From NCBI GenBank assembly GCA_002478885.1, contig DLKC01000001.1, positions 50,583 to 114,582 on the forward strand: 64,000 bases of DNA, read 5' to 3'. This DNA is from Chitinophagaceae bacterium UBA7600 (lineage in GTDB: Bacteria > Bacteroidota > Bacteroidia > Chitinophagales > Chitinophagaceae). How positions within the stretch are numbered: the first letter of the stretch is position 1; every line of letters starts with the position of its first letter. Of the stretch, positions 9,600 to 17,668 are shown piece by piece. The notes beneath the pieces are model-generated. The model searched no databases, was not told the DNA's origin, and was given only the letters and a program-made list of their open reading frames with translations. The position numbers and the translations under genes were made by a program.

Positions 9600-9809
9600 C
9601 TATTCCATTAAAACGCAGGCAAAGCCATTGCTTTTGACAAGCGTAATGATTGTTTGCGTACAAAATTTTAGCCCTTCAACGCGCAACACTTTGTCGCAAT
9701 CGTCAAGATCGAAATTGATCCTGTTACCCGGGAACGCCTGATCCAAAATCCAGATGAGCTCAATGGCCTTGTCTGCTTCCTCAACATTTGTTTTGAAAAC
9801 TTCGAGCAT
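9600..9809 (-). CDS. Small conserved hypothetical protein
   Basis: 69 residues from ATG at 9809 (MLEVFKTNVEEADKA). The pattern is a beta-alpha-beta-beta sketch with LIWILDQAFPGNRINFDLDDCDKVLRVEG. The wording INFDLDDCDKVLRVEG is familiar from small Bacteroidota proteins of unknown role with an HMA-like ferredoxin fold but without the CxxC metal site. No function is claimed. It stands alone between the ApbE gene and the SRPBCC gene on the same strand. Confidence 0.6.
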   Translation of the reverse strand: MLEVFKTNVEEADKAIELIWILDQAFPGNRINFDLDDCDKVLRVEGLKFCTQTIITLVKSNGFACVLME

Positions 9810-9875
9810 TATCAAAAATGGGTTTGGTTAGCATTTTATGAGCGTCAACACCTAAAAGCCAGTGCAGCCGCATTA

Positions 9876-10415
9876 TCAATTTTTTTCGCAAATTGTTTTA
9901 AGTTTTGCGAGGCCTTTGTTATAGGTGTCGCCCATCATTTTGTCCATGTCAATAAAAAGCTTTATCACGTTCATGGGATAACTATAGTTCATATCAAGTC
10001 CCCACGTAACTTTTGTTCCACCGTTTGCATCTGCAAGATTAATATAAGCGTCAGCCTGCCCGTCAAAAGGTTTTATAAAATGCAGGTGAGATTCAATTTT
10101 ATCTGGCTGTTGAATTTTCGTGATGGTTTGCTCGCCGCTGCCTACATCTTTATTGCCTTCCCATTTATAAACGGCGCCAACAGTGCCGTCCTGGCCTTCG
10201 TAGCTGATTTTTATGTTTGGGTCAGGTTCAATCCACGGACTCCAGTCATGCAGGGCATGCAAATTGCTCACATTACTCCACACTTTTTCACGCGACGCAT
10301 TGATAACAATGTCTCTTTCCAAATGAAAATTTTTGGAAACGAAAATGCCGGCAATAAGTACGAAAGCGATGAATAGCACAAGCAAAATGCCTATGACTTT
10401 TAAAAACTTTTTCAT
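9876..10415 (-). CDS. Membrane-anchored SRPBCC (START-like) family protein
   Basis: 179 residues: one N-terminal transmembrane helix (about residues 5-26), then an SRPBCC domain opening with HLERDIVINASREKVWSNVSN and containing LHDWSPW and KVTWGLDM. This fold has a deep hydrophobic cavity that binds lipids or small aromatic ligands. Ligand and role are unknown. Its neighbours (VOC, DinB and GyrI-like genes, same strand) are small single-domain binding proteins, a grouping often seen in Bacteroidota accessory stretches. Confidence 0.8.
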   Translation of the reverse strand: MKKFLKVIGILLVLFIAFVLIAGIFVSKNFHLERDIVINASREKVWSNVSNLHALHDWSPWIEPDPNIKISYEGQDGTVGAVYKWEGNKDVGSGEQTITKIQQPDKIESHLHFIKPFDGQADAYINLADANGGTKVTWGLDMNYSYPMNVIKLFIDMDKMMGDTYNKGLAKLKTICEKN

Positions 10416-10460
10416 GTCTATGGTTTGGTTGTTTTGTTGGATAAATAAAAGCGATTAAAA

Positions 10461-10880
10461 TTATTGTTTTTGATAATTAACCATCCACTTGACGCCAAAC
10501 TTATCTGTAAGCGAGCCATAGTAAGCGCCCCAGAATGTATCCTGTAAAGCCATTTCAACCTGGCCTCCGTCGGAAAGCTGATTGAAAATGCGATCAGCCT
10601 CTTCCTTCGATTCCGGCCCGAGGCATAAATAAAAGTTATTGCCTTTGTTCAAACTAAATCCCATTTCTTCCGGCGCATCTGTCCCCATGAGAATGTTGCC
10701 GTTCCCTATTGGTAATGAAATGTGCATGATCATGTTTTCAACACCAGTGGGCATGTTTCCCGCATCCGGGGTTTGCCCAAAGCGTTGCAACATGGCGAAT
10801 TCGCCGCGGAAGACCGATTTGTAAAAATTAAATGCTTCTTCTGTATTACCTGCAAAATTCAGGTATGGATTGATGGTCAT
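10461..10880 (-). CDS. VOC-superfamily protein (PhnB/DUF2200-like glyoxalase fold)
   Basis: 139 residues with the PhnB-like opening MTINPYLNFAGNTEEAFNFYKSVF and the C-terminal DTFWGAYYGSLTDKFGVKWMVN signature. Proteins of this type fold as paired beta-alpha-beta-beta-beta units and bind small ligands, some with a metal. No catalytic role can be assigned; the gene name PhnB is a historic misnomer for the family. It is 45 bases upstream of the SRPBCC gene and on the same strand. Confidence 0.82.
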   Translation of the reverse strand: MTINPYLNFAGNTEEAFNFYKSVFRGEFAMLQRFGQTPDAGNMPTGVENMIMHISLPIGNGNILMGTDAPEEMGFSLNKGNNFYLCLGPESKEEADRIFNQLSDGGQVEMALQDTFWGAYYGSLTDKFGVKWMVNYQKQ

Positions 10881-10931
10881 GCTGATCAGTTTTACTGGTT
10901 AAAAATATTTTGTTCACGAACTTAGTTTCTT

Positions 10932-10966
10932 TGGGCCTCGCCGGTTGTGTCACTCACTTGTGCTGC
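10932..10966 (+). repeat. Interspersed repeat, F copy, TGTGTCAC variant
   Basis: GGCCTCGCCGGTTGTGTCAC then TCACTTGTGC. The outer CCGGC arm is missing or decayed. It lies between the VOC gene and the 3' end of the DinB gene and pairs with the R copy at 12045. Confidence 0.8.
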
Positions 10967-10970
10967 TGAA

Positions 10971-11489
10971 CTACGAGCATCTAAGGGCGAGTACGATCTT
11001 TTTTAATTGTAGCAGGTGTCGCTGTAAATGAAACTTTACGAAGCAGAGCAATTCCAGTTTAGTGATCTCGCCAAACGCCGGGTGTTTTATTGCCTCTTCC
11101 AGGTTTGCATGATCGCCGACCTTTTTTAACAGGCTCAACGAATTTTGAAAATCTTCTTCTACCTGTTTGGGTTCATAATGCGCTCTTACGGGCAAAATAA
11201 AGTCGGGCGATTGAAATTTTACACTAAAGTCGAGAAACATTTCGCGCAATTCAGGTTCACGTGCATCTGCATTTCTGCCGACGGCCATTCCCTCGATGTT
11301 AAGTGCTTTTGCAATGCCTGTGTTCGATTTGGTGACGTGTTCCATTACTTGTCCCGCAGTCCAGCTTCCGTGAAAAGGAATGCTGTTTAACTGTGAATCG
11401 GTTAGTTGATTTACTTGCTCCATCATAGCGACGGCACATTCATCGTAAGCATCGTACAATGCTTTTGTGTTTATCTTTTCCTGTATCAT
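10971..11489 (-). CDS. DinB-family protein
   Basis: 172 residues forming a predicted four-helix bundle. The first helix carries YDECAVAMMEQVNQL, then IPFHGSWTAGQVMEHVTKSNTG, the usual DinB region with a histidine that can serve in the metal triad; a later HLQRHLLQLKKI holds the two C-terminal histidines. DinB-like proteins bind a divalent metal and some act as thiol transferases, though most are uncharacterised. It is 15 bases from the upstream GyrI-like gene on the same strand, so the two are likely co-transcribed. Confidence 0.85.
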   Translation of the reverse strand: MIQEKINTKALYDAYDECAVAMMEQVNQLTDSQLNSIPFHGSWTAGQVMEHVTKSNTGIAKALNIEGMAVGRNADAREPELREMFLDFSVKFQSPDFILPVRAHYEPKQVEEDFQNSLSLLKKVGDHANLEEAIKHPAFGEITKLELLCFVKFHLQRHLLQLKKIVLALRCS

Positions 11490-11504
11490 GGTAAATGTTA
11501 TTGG

Positions 11505-11918
11505 TTATGCTGATTGGCTTACACAGGGCTGCATGCAAAGCATTTCGTCGTTATTCTTATACCATTCTATAATAGGGCTTTGTGTATCTGCCCTGGCGTC
11601 CTGCCTCAGGGTTTCGAAAACATCCTTTATTGTATTTGCTTTATTTCGCCAGTTATTAACGGTAGCAAAAAGATAAGTTCCTTTTGGGATCACTAATATT
11701 TCATAACCGGTTTCCGCTGCTTCGCCAGTAAATTTTTCTTCTGCAGTCGCGTAGTATTTAAAGCTGCCATTGAACATGCCGCAAACACCGTAAAAAGAAC
11801 GGTTAAAGCCACCGGCTTTTTTTACAATCTCATCAAAGACTTCTCCGATACCATTCGGAAAACTGGTTACCTGTTTTCCAAAAACATCAATATTGGTTGG
11901 GATATTAAGCGTTTGCAT
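11505..11918 (-). CDS. GyrI-like small-molecule-binding protein
   Basis: 137 residues from ATG at 11918. The sequence runs as an effector-binding (SHS2/GyrI) domain: a first strand and helix with GIGEVFDEIV, then FYGVCGMFNGSFKYYATAEEKF and YEILVIPKGTYLFATV before a final helix and IIEWYKNN. Such domains usually follow an HTH domain; this one is standalone. It may bind a xenobiotic. It is divergent from the AraC-family regulator gene, which may control it and the DinB gene. Confidence 0.75.
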   Translation of the reverse strand: MQTLNIPTNIDVFGKQVTSFPNGIGEVFDEIVKKAGGFNRSFYGVCGMFNGSFKYYATAEEKFTGEAAETGYEILVIPKGTYLFATVNNWRNKANTIKDVFETLRQDARADTQSPIIEWYKNNDEMLCMQPCVSQSA

Positions 11919-11939
11919 GTTTGCTTTTTGTTGGTGATA

Positions 11940-11947
11940 CAAACTTA
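11940..11947 (-). promoter_or_regulatory. -7 box TAAGTTTG of the GyrI-DinB unit
   Basis: Exact TAnnTTTG match, 21 bases before the ATG at 11918. The AraC-regulator promoter lies about 50 bases further on the other strand, so this is a divergent promoter region. Confidence 0.45.
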
Positions 11948-11995
11948 AAAAACGCCTTGTTAATTAAGTGGGGCGTATTGCGGCATTCTCAGGTG

Positions 11996-12026
11996 TTGAT
12001 TGCGACAGGCAGTGTTGGTATATTTG
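11996..12026 (+). promoter_or_regulatory. Promoter of the AraC-family regulator
   Basis: TTG at 11996-11998, a 20-base spacer, then TATATTTG at 12019-12026. This fits the Bacteroidota TTG/TTTG and TAnnTTTG pattern. The transcript would start near 12033 and include the R repeat at 12045 in its leader. Confidence 0.5.
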
Positions 12027-12044
12027 TTGCGCAAAGAACAAACA

Positions 12045-12096
12045 GCACAAGTGTGCGCCGCAACGGATGCTGCCAATATACATGTATGTGGCCGGG
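12045..12096 (-). repeat. Interspersed repeat, R copy inside a 5' leader
   Basis: GCACAAGTGTGCGCCGCAAC, then GGATGCTGCC and GTGGCCGGGTCC. One core base is changed (GCGCCGC). It lies between the likely promoter and the ATG at 12121 of the AraC-family gene. Confidence 0.82.
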
Positions 12097-12120
12097 TCCA
12101 AAAAACAACCAACAAGCTAT

Positions 12121-13104
12121 ATGAAACATCTTTCTATTATTGTTCCGCAAGGGCACAGCAGTATGGTGAACATTGAAGGAACTCACCAGATAATGAATGA
12201 AGTTAATTCGATTCTTAAGAGCATGGGTCGGGAGCCTTTATTTAAAGTACAGCTCGTTGGTATTGCACGCGAATCGAGTCAGCGCAATGGTTTATTTACC
12301 ATAAGCCCTGATTGTTTGATCGGAGATGTACCAAAGACCGACCTTATCGTTATTCCGGCGATATATGGCGCGCCAAAAGAATTAATGGAAGCCAACGCTC
12401 CTTTTATTCCGTGGATTGTGGAACAATATACCAATGGTGCCGAAGTGGTGAGCTTGTGTATTGCATCATTCTTTCTTGCTGCAACCGGGTTGCTTAGTGG
12501 AAAGCAATGTGCTACACACTGGATTGCTGCAAATGATTTCAGGGCGCTATTCCCCGATGTAAATCTTGTCGACGATAAAATAATGACAGAGGAAGATGGT
12601 ATTTACACGAGTGGTGGCGCTTATTCATTTCTTAACCTACTGTTGTATATTATTGAAAAATATGCCGGGCGAGATATTGCAGTAATCATTTCAAAAACGT
12701 TTATGATTGATATAGATAGAAATAGTCAATCACCGTTCATTATGTTCCAGGGGCAAAAAGCGCATGAAGATGAGCCGGTAAAAAAAGCTCAGGAATTTAT
12801 AGAGAAAAATTTCCAGGAAAAAATCACCATCGATCAACTCGCTTCAATGCTGGCACTTGGCCGCCGTAATATGGAGCGAAGGTTTAAAAAAGCTACTGCC
12901 AATACTGTAACTGAATACATTCAGCGTGTAAAAATCGAGGCTGCGAAAAAGAATCTTGAATCAGGCAGAAAAAATATTAACGAAGTAATGTACGAAGTTG
13001 GTTATAGCGATCCTAAAGCGTTTAGAACGACGTTCAGAAAGATTACGGGATTGTCACCGCTGGAGTATCGCAATAAATACAACAAAGAGGCTGTGATGGT
13101 TTAA
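12121..13104 (+). CDS. GlxA-family AraC-type transcriptional regulator
   Basis: 327 residues from ATG at 12121. The N-terminal part (about 1-190) is a DJ-1/PfpI-like domain, with VVSLCIASFFLAATGLL holding the cysteine at the nucleophile-elbow position. The C-terminal 100 residues are an AraC double HTH: ITIDQLASMLALGRRNMERRFKK and INEVMYEVGYSDPKAFRTTFRKITGLSPLEYR. Such regulators sense a metabolite through the DJ-1 domain. A longer frame opens at GTG 11968, but that would translate through the repeat at 12045, so the ATG is preferred. Likely targets are the divergent GyrI-DinB pair. Confidence 0.88.
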   Translation: MKHLSIIVPQGHSSMVNIEGTHQIMNEVNSILKSMGREPLFKVQLVGIARESSQRNGLFTISPDCLIGDVPKTDLIVIPAIYGAPKELMEANAPFIPWIVEQYTNGAEVVSLCIASFFLAATGLLSGKQCATHWIAANDFRALFPDVNLVDDKIMTEEDGIYTSGGAYSFLNLLLYIIEKYAGRDIAVIISKTFMIDIDRNSQSPFIMFQGQKAHEDEPVKKAQEFIEKNFQEKITIDQLASMLALGRRNMERRFKKATANTVTEYIQRVKIEAAKKNLESGRKNINEVMYEVGYSDPKAFRTTFRKITGLSPLEYRNKYNKEAVMV

Positions 13105-13157
13105 CAGCCGATTAATCTTCGTTATGTTCCCGATTTTTTTGTGACCAACTTTCGCAT

Positions 13158-13192
13158 TTCATGGCATCCTGGTTGTGTCACTCACTTGTACT
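13158..13192 (+). repeat. Interspersed repeat, F copy, TGTGTCAC variant
   Basis: ATGGCATCCTGGTTGTGTCA followed by CTCACTTGTAC. The outer arm is decayed. It lies between the convergent AraC-regulator and CotH-like genes and pairs with the R copy at 15930. Confidence 0.8.
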
Positions 13193-13263
13193 TCCCGTTC
13201 ATTGTGCAGCACTGTTCAGTCGTTTTGTAAAATGTACGGATGACAGGTTGCAGCTCGCAAAAC

Positions 13264-14292
13264 TTATTTGCGACAATCGCCCATCATCTTTTTCTTAAAT
13301 TGAATATCGTCTTTCAAGATAGCAAAGAAAGATTGCAGGTATTGTTTTACCTCTTTATATGTTTTCTCAGGGAGATCTTGTTTTATTTCATCCGGTACAG
13401 CCATCAGTTCTGCTTCTTTTGCAAGAAACTCCTGTCGTATCAGTTGGGTAACATCTTCAGCCCTGCACCACCCACGGTATACCCTGTCCCTCACACTATT
13501 TACGGGAAGTTGTTCATTACCGGCTTGCGAAACCACCGCATAGGGTGCATCTACAAGACCCGACATATCAAAATCGTAAGCAACGGGAATAAAACGTCCC
13601 GTCTTCGGTTGGATCAATTCAATATTATGCTGGTAGGCTGATGACCAGTCTGTATTCGAGATCATGAATTGAAAAAAAGACATTTTTAGATCGGCTGTGT
13701 CCTGTAGAGCATTCGGAGATGCCGTAACATTTTCTGCAATTTTTGAATCGAACCTCTTAGCCAGTTTATCGCCATCTTCCAGGATAATTCCTCTTAATTT
13801 AAATTGTTTGTCGTTTTTTTTGAGTTTACTCGTAAAGTCAATATTTACGAGTCGCGCTTTAAGTGCATAAGGCGTAATTACCTGGTATAATTTATAGCAC
13901 AGATATTCTTTCAAAATTAGGGTAGCCCCATCTCCCTGTGGCTGACATGGCAGAACAAGTTTTATTTTTTTTGTGCCTTCAAAAAGGGAACCCTTTGAAT
14001 CAGTGCTTTTAAACTTAATATTTGTTGGGGGAAAATAACACTCATTTAGACGGAAATTTCCCCGACTCCTGAAATTCACTTTAACGGAGTCGAAGGTTTC
14101 TTTATCATTTTTATAGAAAAGCACCCCCGGAACATCCGTTGAGTCGGCTTTGCTTTCTCTTATCTGGTCAATAGAAACCTGAAGGGTGATATCTAACGGC
14201 TTTTTTTCATCAAAAAGTCTATCTTCTTTTTGCTGGCTGAATGCGCCGGGCGCAGAGCAGAAAAATAATAACAAAAACGGGAGCCTTTTCAT
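13264..14292 (-). CDS. Secreted CotH-kinase-like protein
   Basis: 342 residues with a signal peptide ending near GAFSQQ. The body resembles the CotH fold: VKVNFRSRGNFRLNECYFPP is like the RG-x-S/R nucleotide-side motif, KIKLVLPC follows, and SNTDWSSAYQHNIELI then VAYDFDMSGLVDAPYA corresponds to the catalytic N-W-(x)-H-N and metal-binding D-x-D region of CotH kinases. Known CotH proteins phosphorylate secreted or spore-coat proteins. Activity here is inferred from motif order only and the target is unknown. Confidence 0.55.
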   Translation of the reverse strand: MKRLPFLLLFFCSAPGAFSQQKEDRLFDEKKPLDITLQVSIDQIRESKADSTDVPGVLFYKNDKETFDSVKVNFRSRGNFRLNECYFPPTNIKFKSTDSKGSLFEGTKKIKLVLPCQPQGDGATLILKEYLCYKLYQVITPYALKARLVNIDFTSKLKKNDKQFKLRGIILEDGDKLAKRFDSKIAENVTASPNALQDTADLKMSFFQFMISNTDWSSAYQHNIELIQPKTGRFIPVAYDFDMSGLVDAPYAVVSQAGNEQLPVNSVRDRVYRGWCRAEDVTQLIRQEFLAKEAELMAVPDEIKQDLPEKTYKEVKQYLQSFFAILKDDIQFKKKMMGDCRK

Positions 14293-14343
14293 GTGTGTTA
14301 TATTATGCAGTTAGTGATGCAGGTAAAGGTTATTTTGGGTCGC

Positions 14344-15156
14344 TTAATCAAGCAGGTCGTCTTCTTCGTCGATCGAATTTTTTTCCGCTTTTTCTTTTTT
14401 AGTGACGGGTGGAAAATCGCTGGCGGAAAATGCAAAATTGTTTACCTGTATCCCATCAGTTCCCCGCTGGTCAAACGGATCTTCCAAAAGCGCCTGAACA
14501 TTGTAAAGGGAAATAAGTAACAGGGATTTAAAGGCCGTGGAAGCAAACACCTGCCAAAAAGCAACTTCAAATCCAACATCTTTTAAGAAACCTGCCGGAT
14601 AAAACATGGTAAACATGAAAATAGAAAACAGCACGATCAGTCGTAACGTTTTTGGCGTCCGGTGTTTTTTTGTGGCGACCAGGAATTCAATGCTTTCATT
14701 CAGCCTGAAAAGAAATAAAAGGATTTTCTGTGCAAGACTGCTTTTTAATTCCTTTTTATGCTTGTTTATGAAGAGCGCTACCCGTTCTGAGGCGGCAGCT
14801 ACCTCGTTACTGTTTGTCTTGCTTTCCGAGAGCAGGTAAGCCGATAACTGGTCGGTAAGTGCTGTTGCAATCGCCCTGAATTCGCTTTTCTGCTCCTGGT
14901 CAAGTTTGGTATTCTGGATGCTGTAAAAGACCGAATGTAAAGAGGCCTTGAACAAACTTAAATATTGGAGCGCTTTTTCCCGTCGTTTAAAAGCTTCTTT
15001 TATCGTGAGCGTTAACGGAAAGGCAATGAGCAAGCCTACGATAAGAAAATCCAAATATAAGCTCAACTGAAAGTGGTAGCAGGTGTAGCTGCTTACAAAA
15101 GACAATAACAAAAGTAACAAAGTACGGTAGTCAAAAACGGCGAGATATTTTTTCAT
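14344..15156 (-). CDS. Bestrophin-like membrane channel protein
   Basis: 270 residues with four hydrophobic segments (about 10-30, 34-52, 165-185 and 195-215) and the motif LYNVQALLEDPFDQRGTDGI close to the C-terminus, which resembles the conserved E-D-P-F region of the bestrophin/UPF0187 family. Bacterial homologues form pentameric ion channels. The tail is highly acidic (SIDEEDDLLD). It is followed by the CotH-like gene 52 bases on, same strand. The family call rests mainly on the EDPF region. Confidence 0.7.
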   Translation of the reverse strand: MKKYLAVFDYRTLLLLLLSFVSSYTCYHFQLSLYLDFLIVGLLIAFPLTLTIKEAFKRREKALQYLSLFKASLHSVFYSIQNTKLDQEQKSEFRAIATALTDQLSAYLLSESKTNSNEVAAASERVALFINKHKKELKSSLAQKILLFLFRLNESIEFLVATKKHRTPKTLRLIVLFSIFMFTMFYPAGFLKDVGFEVAFWQVFASTAFKSLLLISLYNVQALLEDPFDQRGTDGIQVNNFAFSASDFPPVTKKEKAEKNSIDEEDDLLD

Positions 15157-15222
15157 TCAGGTTCATTTATCTCTTTTTCGAATTATTGTGTGAGCAGTAA
15201 ACAGTCGGTGCATTTCTTTTGT

Positions 15223-15738
15223 CTACTTGCTTTTTTTAGATTCAATTTCGCCGTTGTAGGAGATGGGCTGACGGTCTTTACAATTGACGTTGAGTGACGC
15301 GTTTCCATTTTCAAAAACAGTTAAATACATTTCCTGAACCGAACTGTTTTCTTTTGGCTTTATTACTATTTCCCAGCCACCTTTTTTGCGGGGTGTGCTG
15401 GTATAGCTGAAATCTGTGGAAATGAATTTTAAACCGCCTTCACTACTTCCGATGGTAGCCTGGTACATGCGGCCAAAATATGGCAATTCGGATACAACGG
15501 TATCCTTAGTAATGCTCAAGGTATATCCTGGCGAAAGTTGCCTTGTGCCACCCTTCATTGGCGATACCGACTGCACTTTAAATACGAAGCTTTGTTCGTT
15601 AAGCATTGTTGTAACAGAAGCTGCTTTTGCCGAATCTTTCGCTTTTTTTGAATCCTGTGCGGCTGCATGTTGCATTAAACATATAGCGGCAACAAACATG
15701 AACGAAACTATTTTTATTAGATATGTTTGCGCTTTCAT
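15223..15738 (-). CDS. DUF4251 domain-containing secreted protein
   Basis: 171 residues from ATG at 15738. Signal peptide IVSFMFVAAICLMQHAAAQ is followed by a linker of K/A/S, then a DUF4251 domain with FVFKVQSVSPMKG, LSPGYTLSITKDTVVSELPYFGRMY and GGLKFISTDFSYTSTP. The family is found in the Bacteroidota periplasm or surface; its function is unknown. Longer in-frame openings upstream reach towards the repeat at 15930 but lack a signal peptide and are rejected. Confidence 0.82.
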   Translation of the reverse strand: MKAQTYLIKIVSFMFVAAICLMQHAAAQDSKKAKDSAKAASVTTMLNEQSFVFKVQSVSPMKGGTRQLSPGYTLSITKDTVVSELPYFGRMYQATIGSSEGGLKFISTDFSYTSTPRKKGGWEIVIKPKENSSVQEMYLTVFENGNASLNVNCKDRQPISYNGEIESKKSK

Positions 15739-15929
15739 ACTGCAAAATTTTGTGGTTAAATTCTTAAAAAGGTATAGCGATTTTAGATTAAAGATAAAAG
15801 AAGAAATCATTTTCTGCGCCCGGAAATTTATCGTCTTAACTTGTTTATGAATTTTTAATTGTTGGCGGTTTTTACGATTTCCATTGCAGCAGTAGCAGTT
15901 TGAATTCGGGTTTCTGAGTATGGTTATGC

Positions 15930-15981
15930 AGTACAAGAGTGCGACGCAACGAATGCCGCTACCTGCAGTGCAGCCGGCACC
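15930..15981 (-). repeat. Interspersed repeat, R copy
   Basis: AGTACAAGAGTGCGACGCAA, then CGAATGCCGC and GTGCAGCCGGCACC: all three parts are present. It lies in the 377-base gap between the divergent DUF4251 and M4 protease genes. No other structure is recognised in that gap. Confidence 0.88.
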
Positions 15982-16115
15982 AAAAAAATCTTTGCTTATA
16001 GGTCGTGTTTATCAAACACTTTTTTGGAGTTGTAATTATGGGTTTTTATTGCAAACTTTATGGTTACCTGTCGCTGCTGTAAAATTTCATTCCTAACAAT
16101 CTAAAATAACACGCC

Positions 16116-17186
16116 ATGTGTAACCGTCTTAATCACCTGCACTGCATTTTGCCACCATATATTGCTGACAAGCTTGTTGACAAGGGTTCTGAGAAAAACA
16201 AACAGGAAGCGCTTGAGAACAAACTAATGAATCACCGGTTGAGGAGCGACAGGCTGTTTCTTGCCGCGTTGTCACCACATCAGCAGAAGATGATGGCGGT
16301 GTCGCCGAAAGTTGCTAAAAAGCCCAAACCAATTATTGAAGTGTATAGCTGCAATAACCTGCGAAGCCTACCCGGCACAAAAATGAGTAAAACCGGAACC
16401 AAATTCCGTGACGGCGACGCGCAGAACGTGTACGACGGCGGTTTGCAAACCTGGAAATTTTACTACGACCTTTTTAAACGTAATTCGATCGATGACCAGG
16501 GAATGGCCATGATACACTCAGTGCACTATGGCAAGCGTTACAACAATGCCATGTGGAATGGCCGGCAAATGCTTTACGGCGATGGCGACAAAAAGGTGTT
16601 TGACAGTTTTACCAAAGACATAGATATTATTGGTCACGAGCTAACGCATGGAGTTACGCAGTTCACGGCTAATCTTAATTACGAATTTCAATCGGGCGCT
16701 CTTAATGAATCTGTGTCTGACATCTTCGGCATCATGATTAAGCAACGTGCGATGAAACTTGATGTGAAAAAATCTGACTGGCTTATAGGTGGCAATGTAA
16801 TGCTTGGTGATCAATATGCCTTGCGTTCGATGAAAGCGCCAGGTACAGCATTCAAAAATCATCCGCAGTGGGGCGACGATCCGCAACCTGCCACAATGGA
16901 TGGCTACCTGAAAATGCAAAACACAGAGGAAGATGATTGGGGTGGTGTGCATTTTAATTCGGGTATCCCCAATTTTGCCTTTTATGTAATGGCTTATAAT
17001 ATGGGCGGTTTTTCATGGGAGAAAGCGGGGCAAATCTGGTACGCGGCGCTCACCAAGGAGTTAACGCCTTCATCAGATTTCGCAGCCGCGAAGACAGCCA
17101 CCATAAAACAGGCCGGCATTATATTTGGAAAAGCAAGTCTTGAAGTGAAAGCCGTAAAAGCCGGCTGGAAAGCAGCTAAAGTATGA
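16116..17186 (+). CDS. Protealysin-like M4 metalloprotease, leaderless
   Basis: 356 residues. The zinc site is HELTH (His174, Glu175, His178) with the third ligand Glu198 in SGALNESVSD; His279 in VHFNSGIPNFAFY is the transition-state histidine. There is no signal peptide: it opens with MCNRLNHLHCILPPYIADKL, the short protealysin-type propeptide signature, not the long FTP/PepSY prosequence of thermolysin. Protealysin-like proteases are made as precursors and can act inside or outside the cell. The stop codon overlaps the start of the next gene (ATGA), linking it to its likely inhibitor. Confidence 0.92.
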   Translation: MCNRLNHLHCILPPYIADKLVDKGSEKNKQEALENKLMNHRLRSDRLFLAALSPHQQKMMAVSPKVAKKPKPIIEVYSCNNLRSLPGTKMSKTGTKFRDGDAQNVYDGGLQTWKFYYDLFKRNSIDDQGMAMIHSVHYGKRYNNAMWNGRQMLYGDGDKKVFDSFTKDIDIIGHELTHGVTQFTANLNYEFQSGALNESVSDIFGIMIKQRAMKLDVKKSDWLIGGNVMLGDQYALRSMKAPGTAFKNHPQWGDDPQPATMDGYLKMQNTEEDDWGGVHFNSGIPNFAFYVMAYNMGGFSWEKAGQIWYAALTKELTPSSDFAAAKTATIKQAGIIFGKASLEVKAVKAGWKAAKV

Positions 17187-17449
17187 CACATATAAAACTT
17201 ACAAAAACAGAAGGGCTCTTTGCCATGATACGCTCGGCAGAGAAAACCGTCGATGCCGAAAAACAGCAGGTGCTCGCTGATCTTAAGGCGGCGAGTGTAG
17301 AAACCGATCCTCAGCACCGCGATGCAGAAAGCTATGTGGTGCATGTGGATGATGATCGTTACGTGATTGATCCGGGCAAACTAAAAAAAGACACAAAAAA
17401 GATCATCAATGGGTTGGTAAAGGAGCTTAAACCTGTTCAGCCTAAATAG
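17183..17449 (+). CDS. Emfourin-like protease inhibitor candidate
   Basis: 88 residues; its ATG overlaps the protease stop codon as ATGA. It opens with MTHIKLTKTEGLFAMIRSAEKTVD and has VVHVDDDRYVID in the middle. Size, position directly behind a protealysin-like gene, translational coupling and the strand pattern match emfourin (M4in), the slow tight-binding protealysin inhibitor encoded beside such proteases. Similarity to emfourin was judged by eye and is not strong, so the call relies largely on gene order. Confidence 0.65.
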   Translation: MTHIKLTKTEGLFAMIRSAEKTVDAEKQQVLADLKAASVETDPQHRDAESYVVHVDDDRYVIDPGKLKKDTKKIINGLVKELKPVQPK

Positions 17450-17470
17450 CAGGAAAACAAAAGCTATTTT

Positions 17471-17526
17471 GTTACCAGCAGCAGTGCACGTGGCATCGCC
17501 GGTTGTGTCACTCACGTGTACGTTCA
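17471..17526 (+). repeat. Interspersed repeat, F copy, TGTGTCAC variant
   Basis: GTGCACGTGGCATCGCCGG then TTGTGTCACTCACGTGTAC and GTTCAGTAA; the outer arm is decayed to GTTACCAGC. It follows the emfourin-like gene by 21 bases and pairs with the R copy at 18567. Confidence 0.85.
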
Positions 17527-17668
17527 GTAACACTGCCGGGCAATGAATTAGCAAAGCGTGATTTGTCAACCTTTTTCTTTGCAGTCTACCCTAACGGCGG
17601 TATACGGAAATCCAATAATAGGGGCTAATTTTACCAGGTAAGTATATAAACACTTATACGATCTTTTT

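Noticed and set aside
11968..12120. GTG-initiated N-terminal extension of the AraC-family regulator
   Set aside because: It would translate across the repeat copy at 12045 and adds nothing recognisable; the ATG at 12121 gives a standard DJ-1-like domain start.
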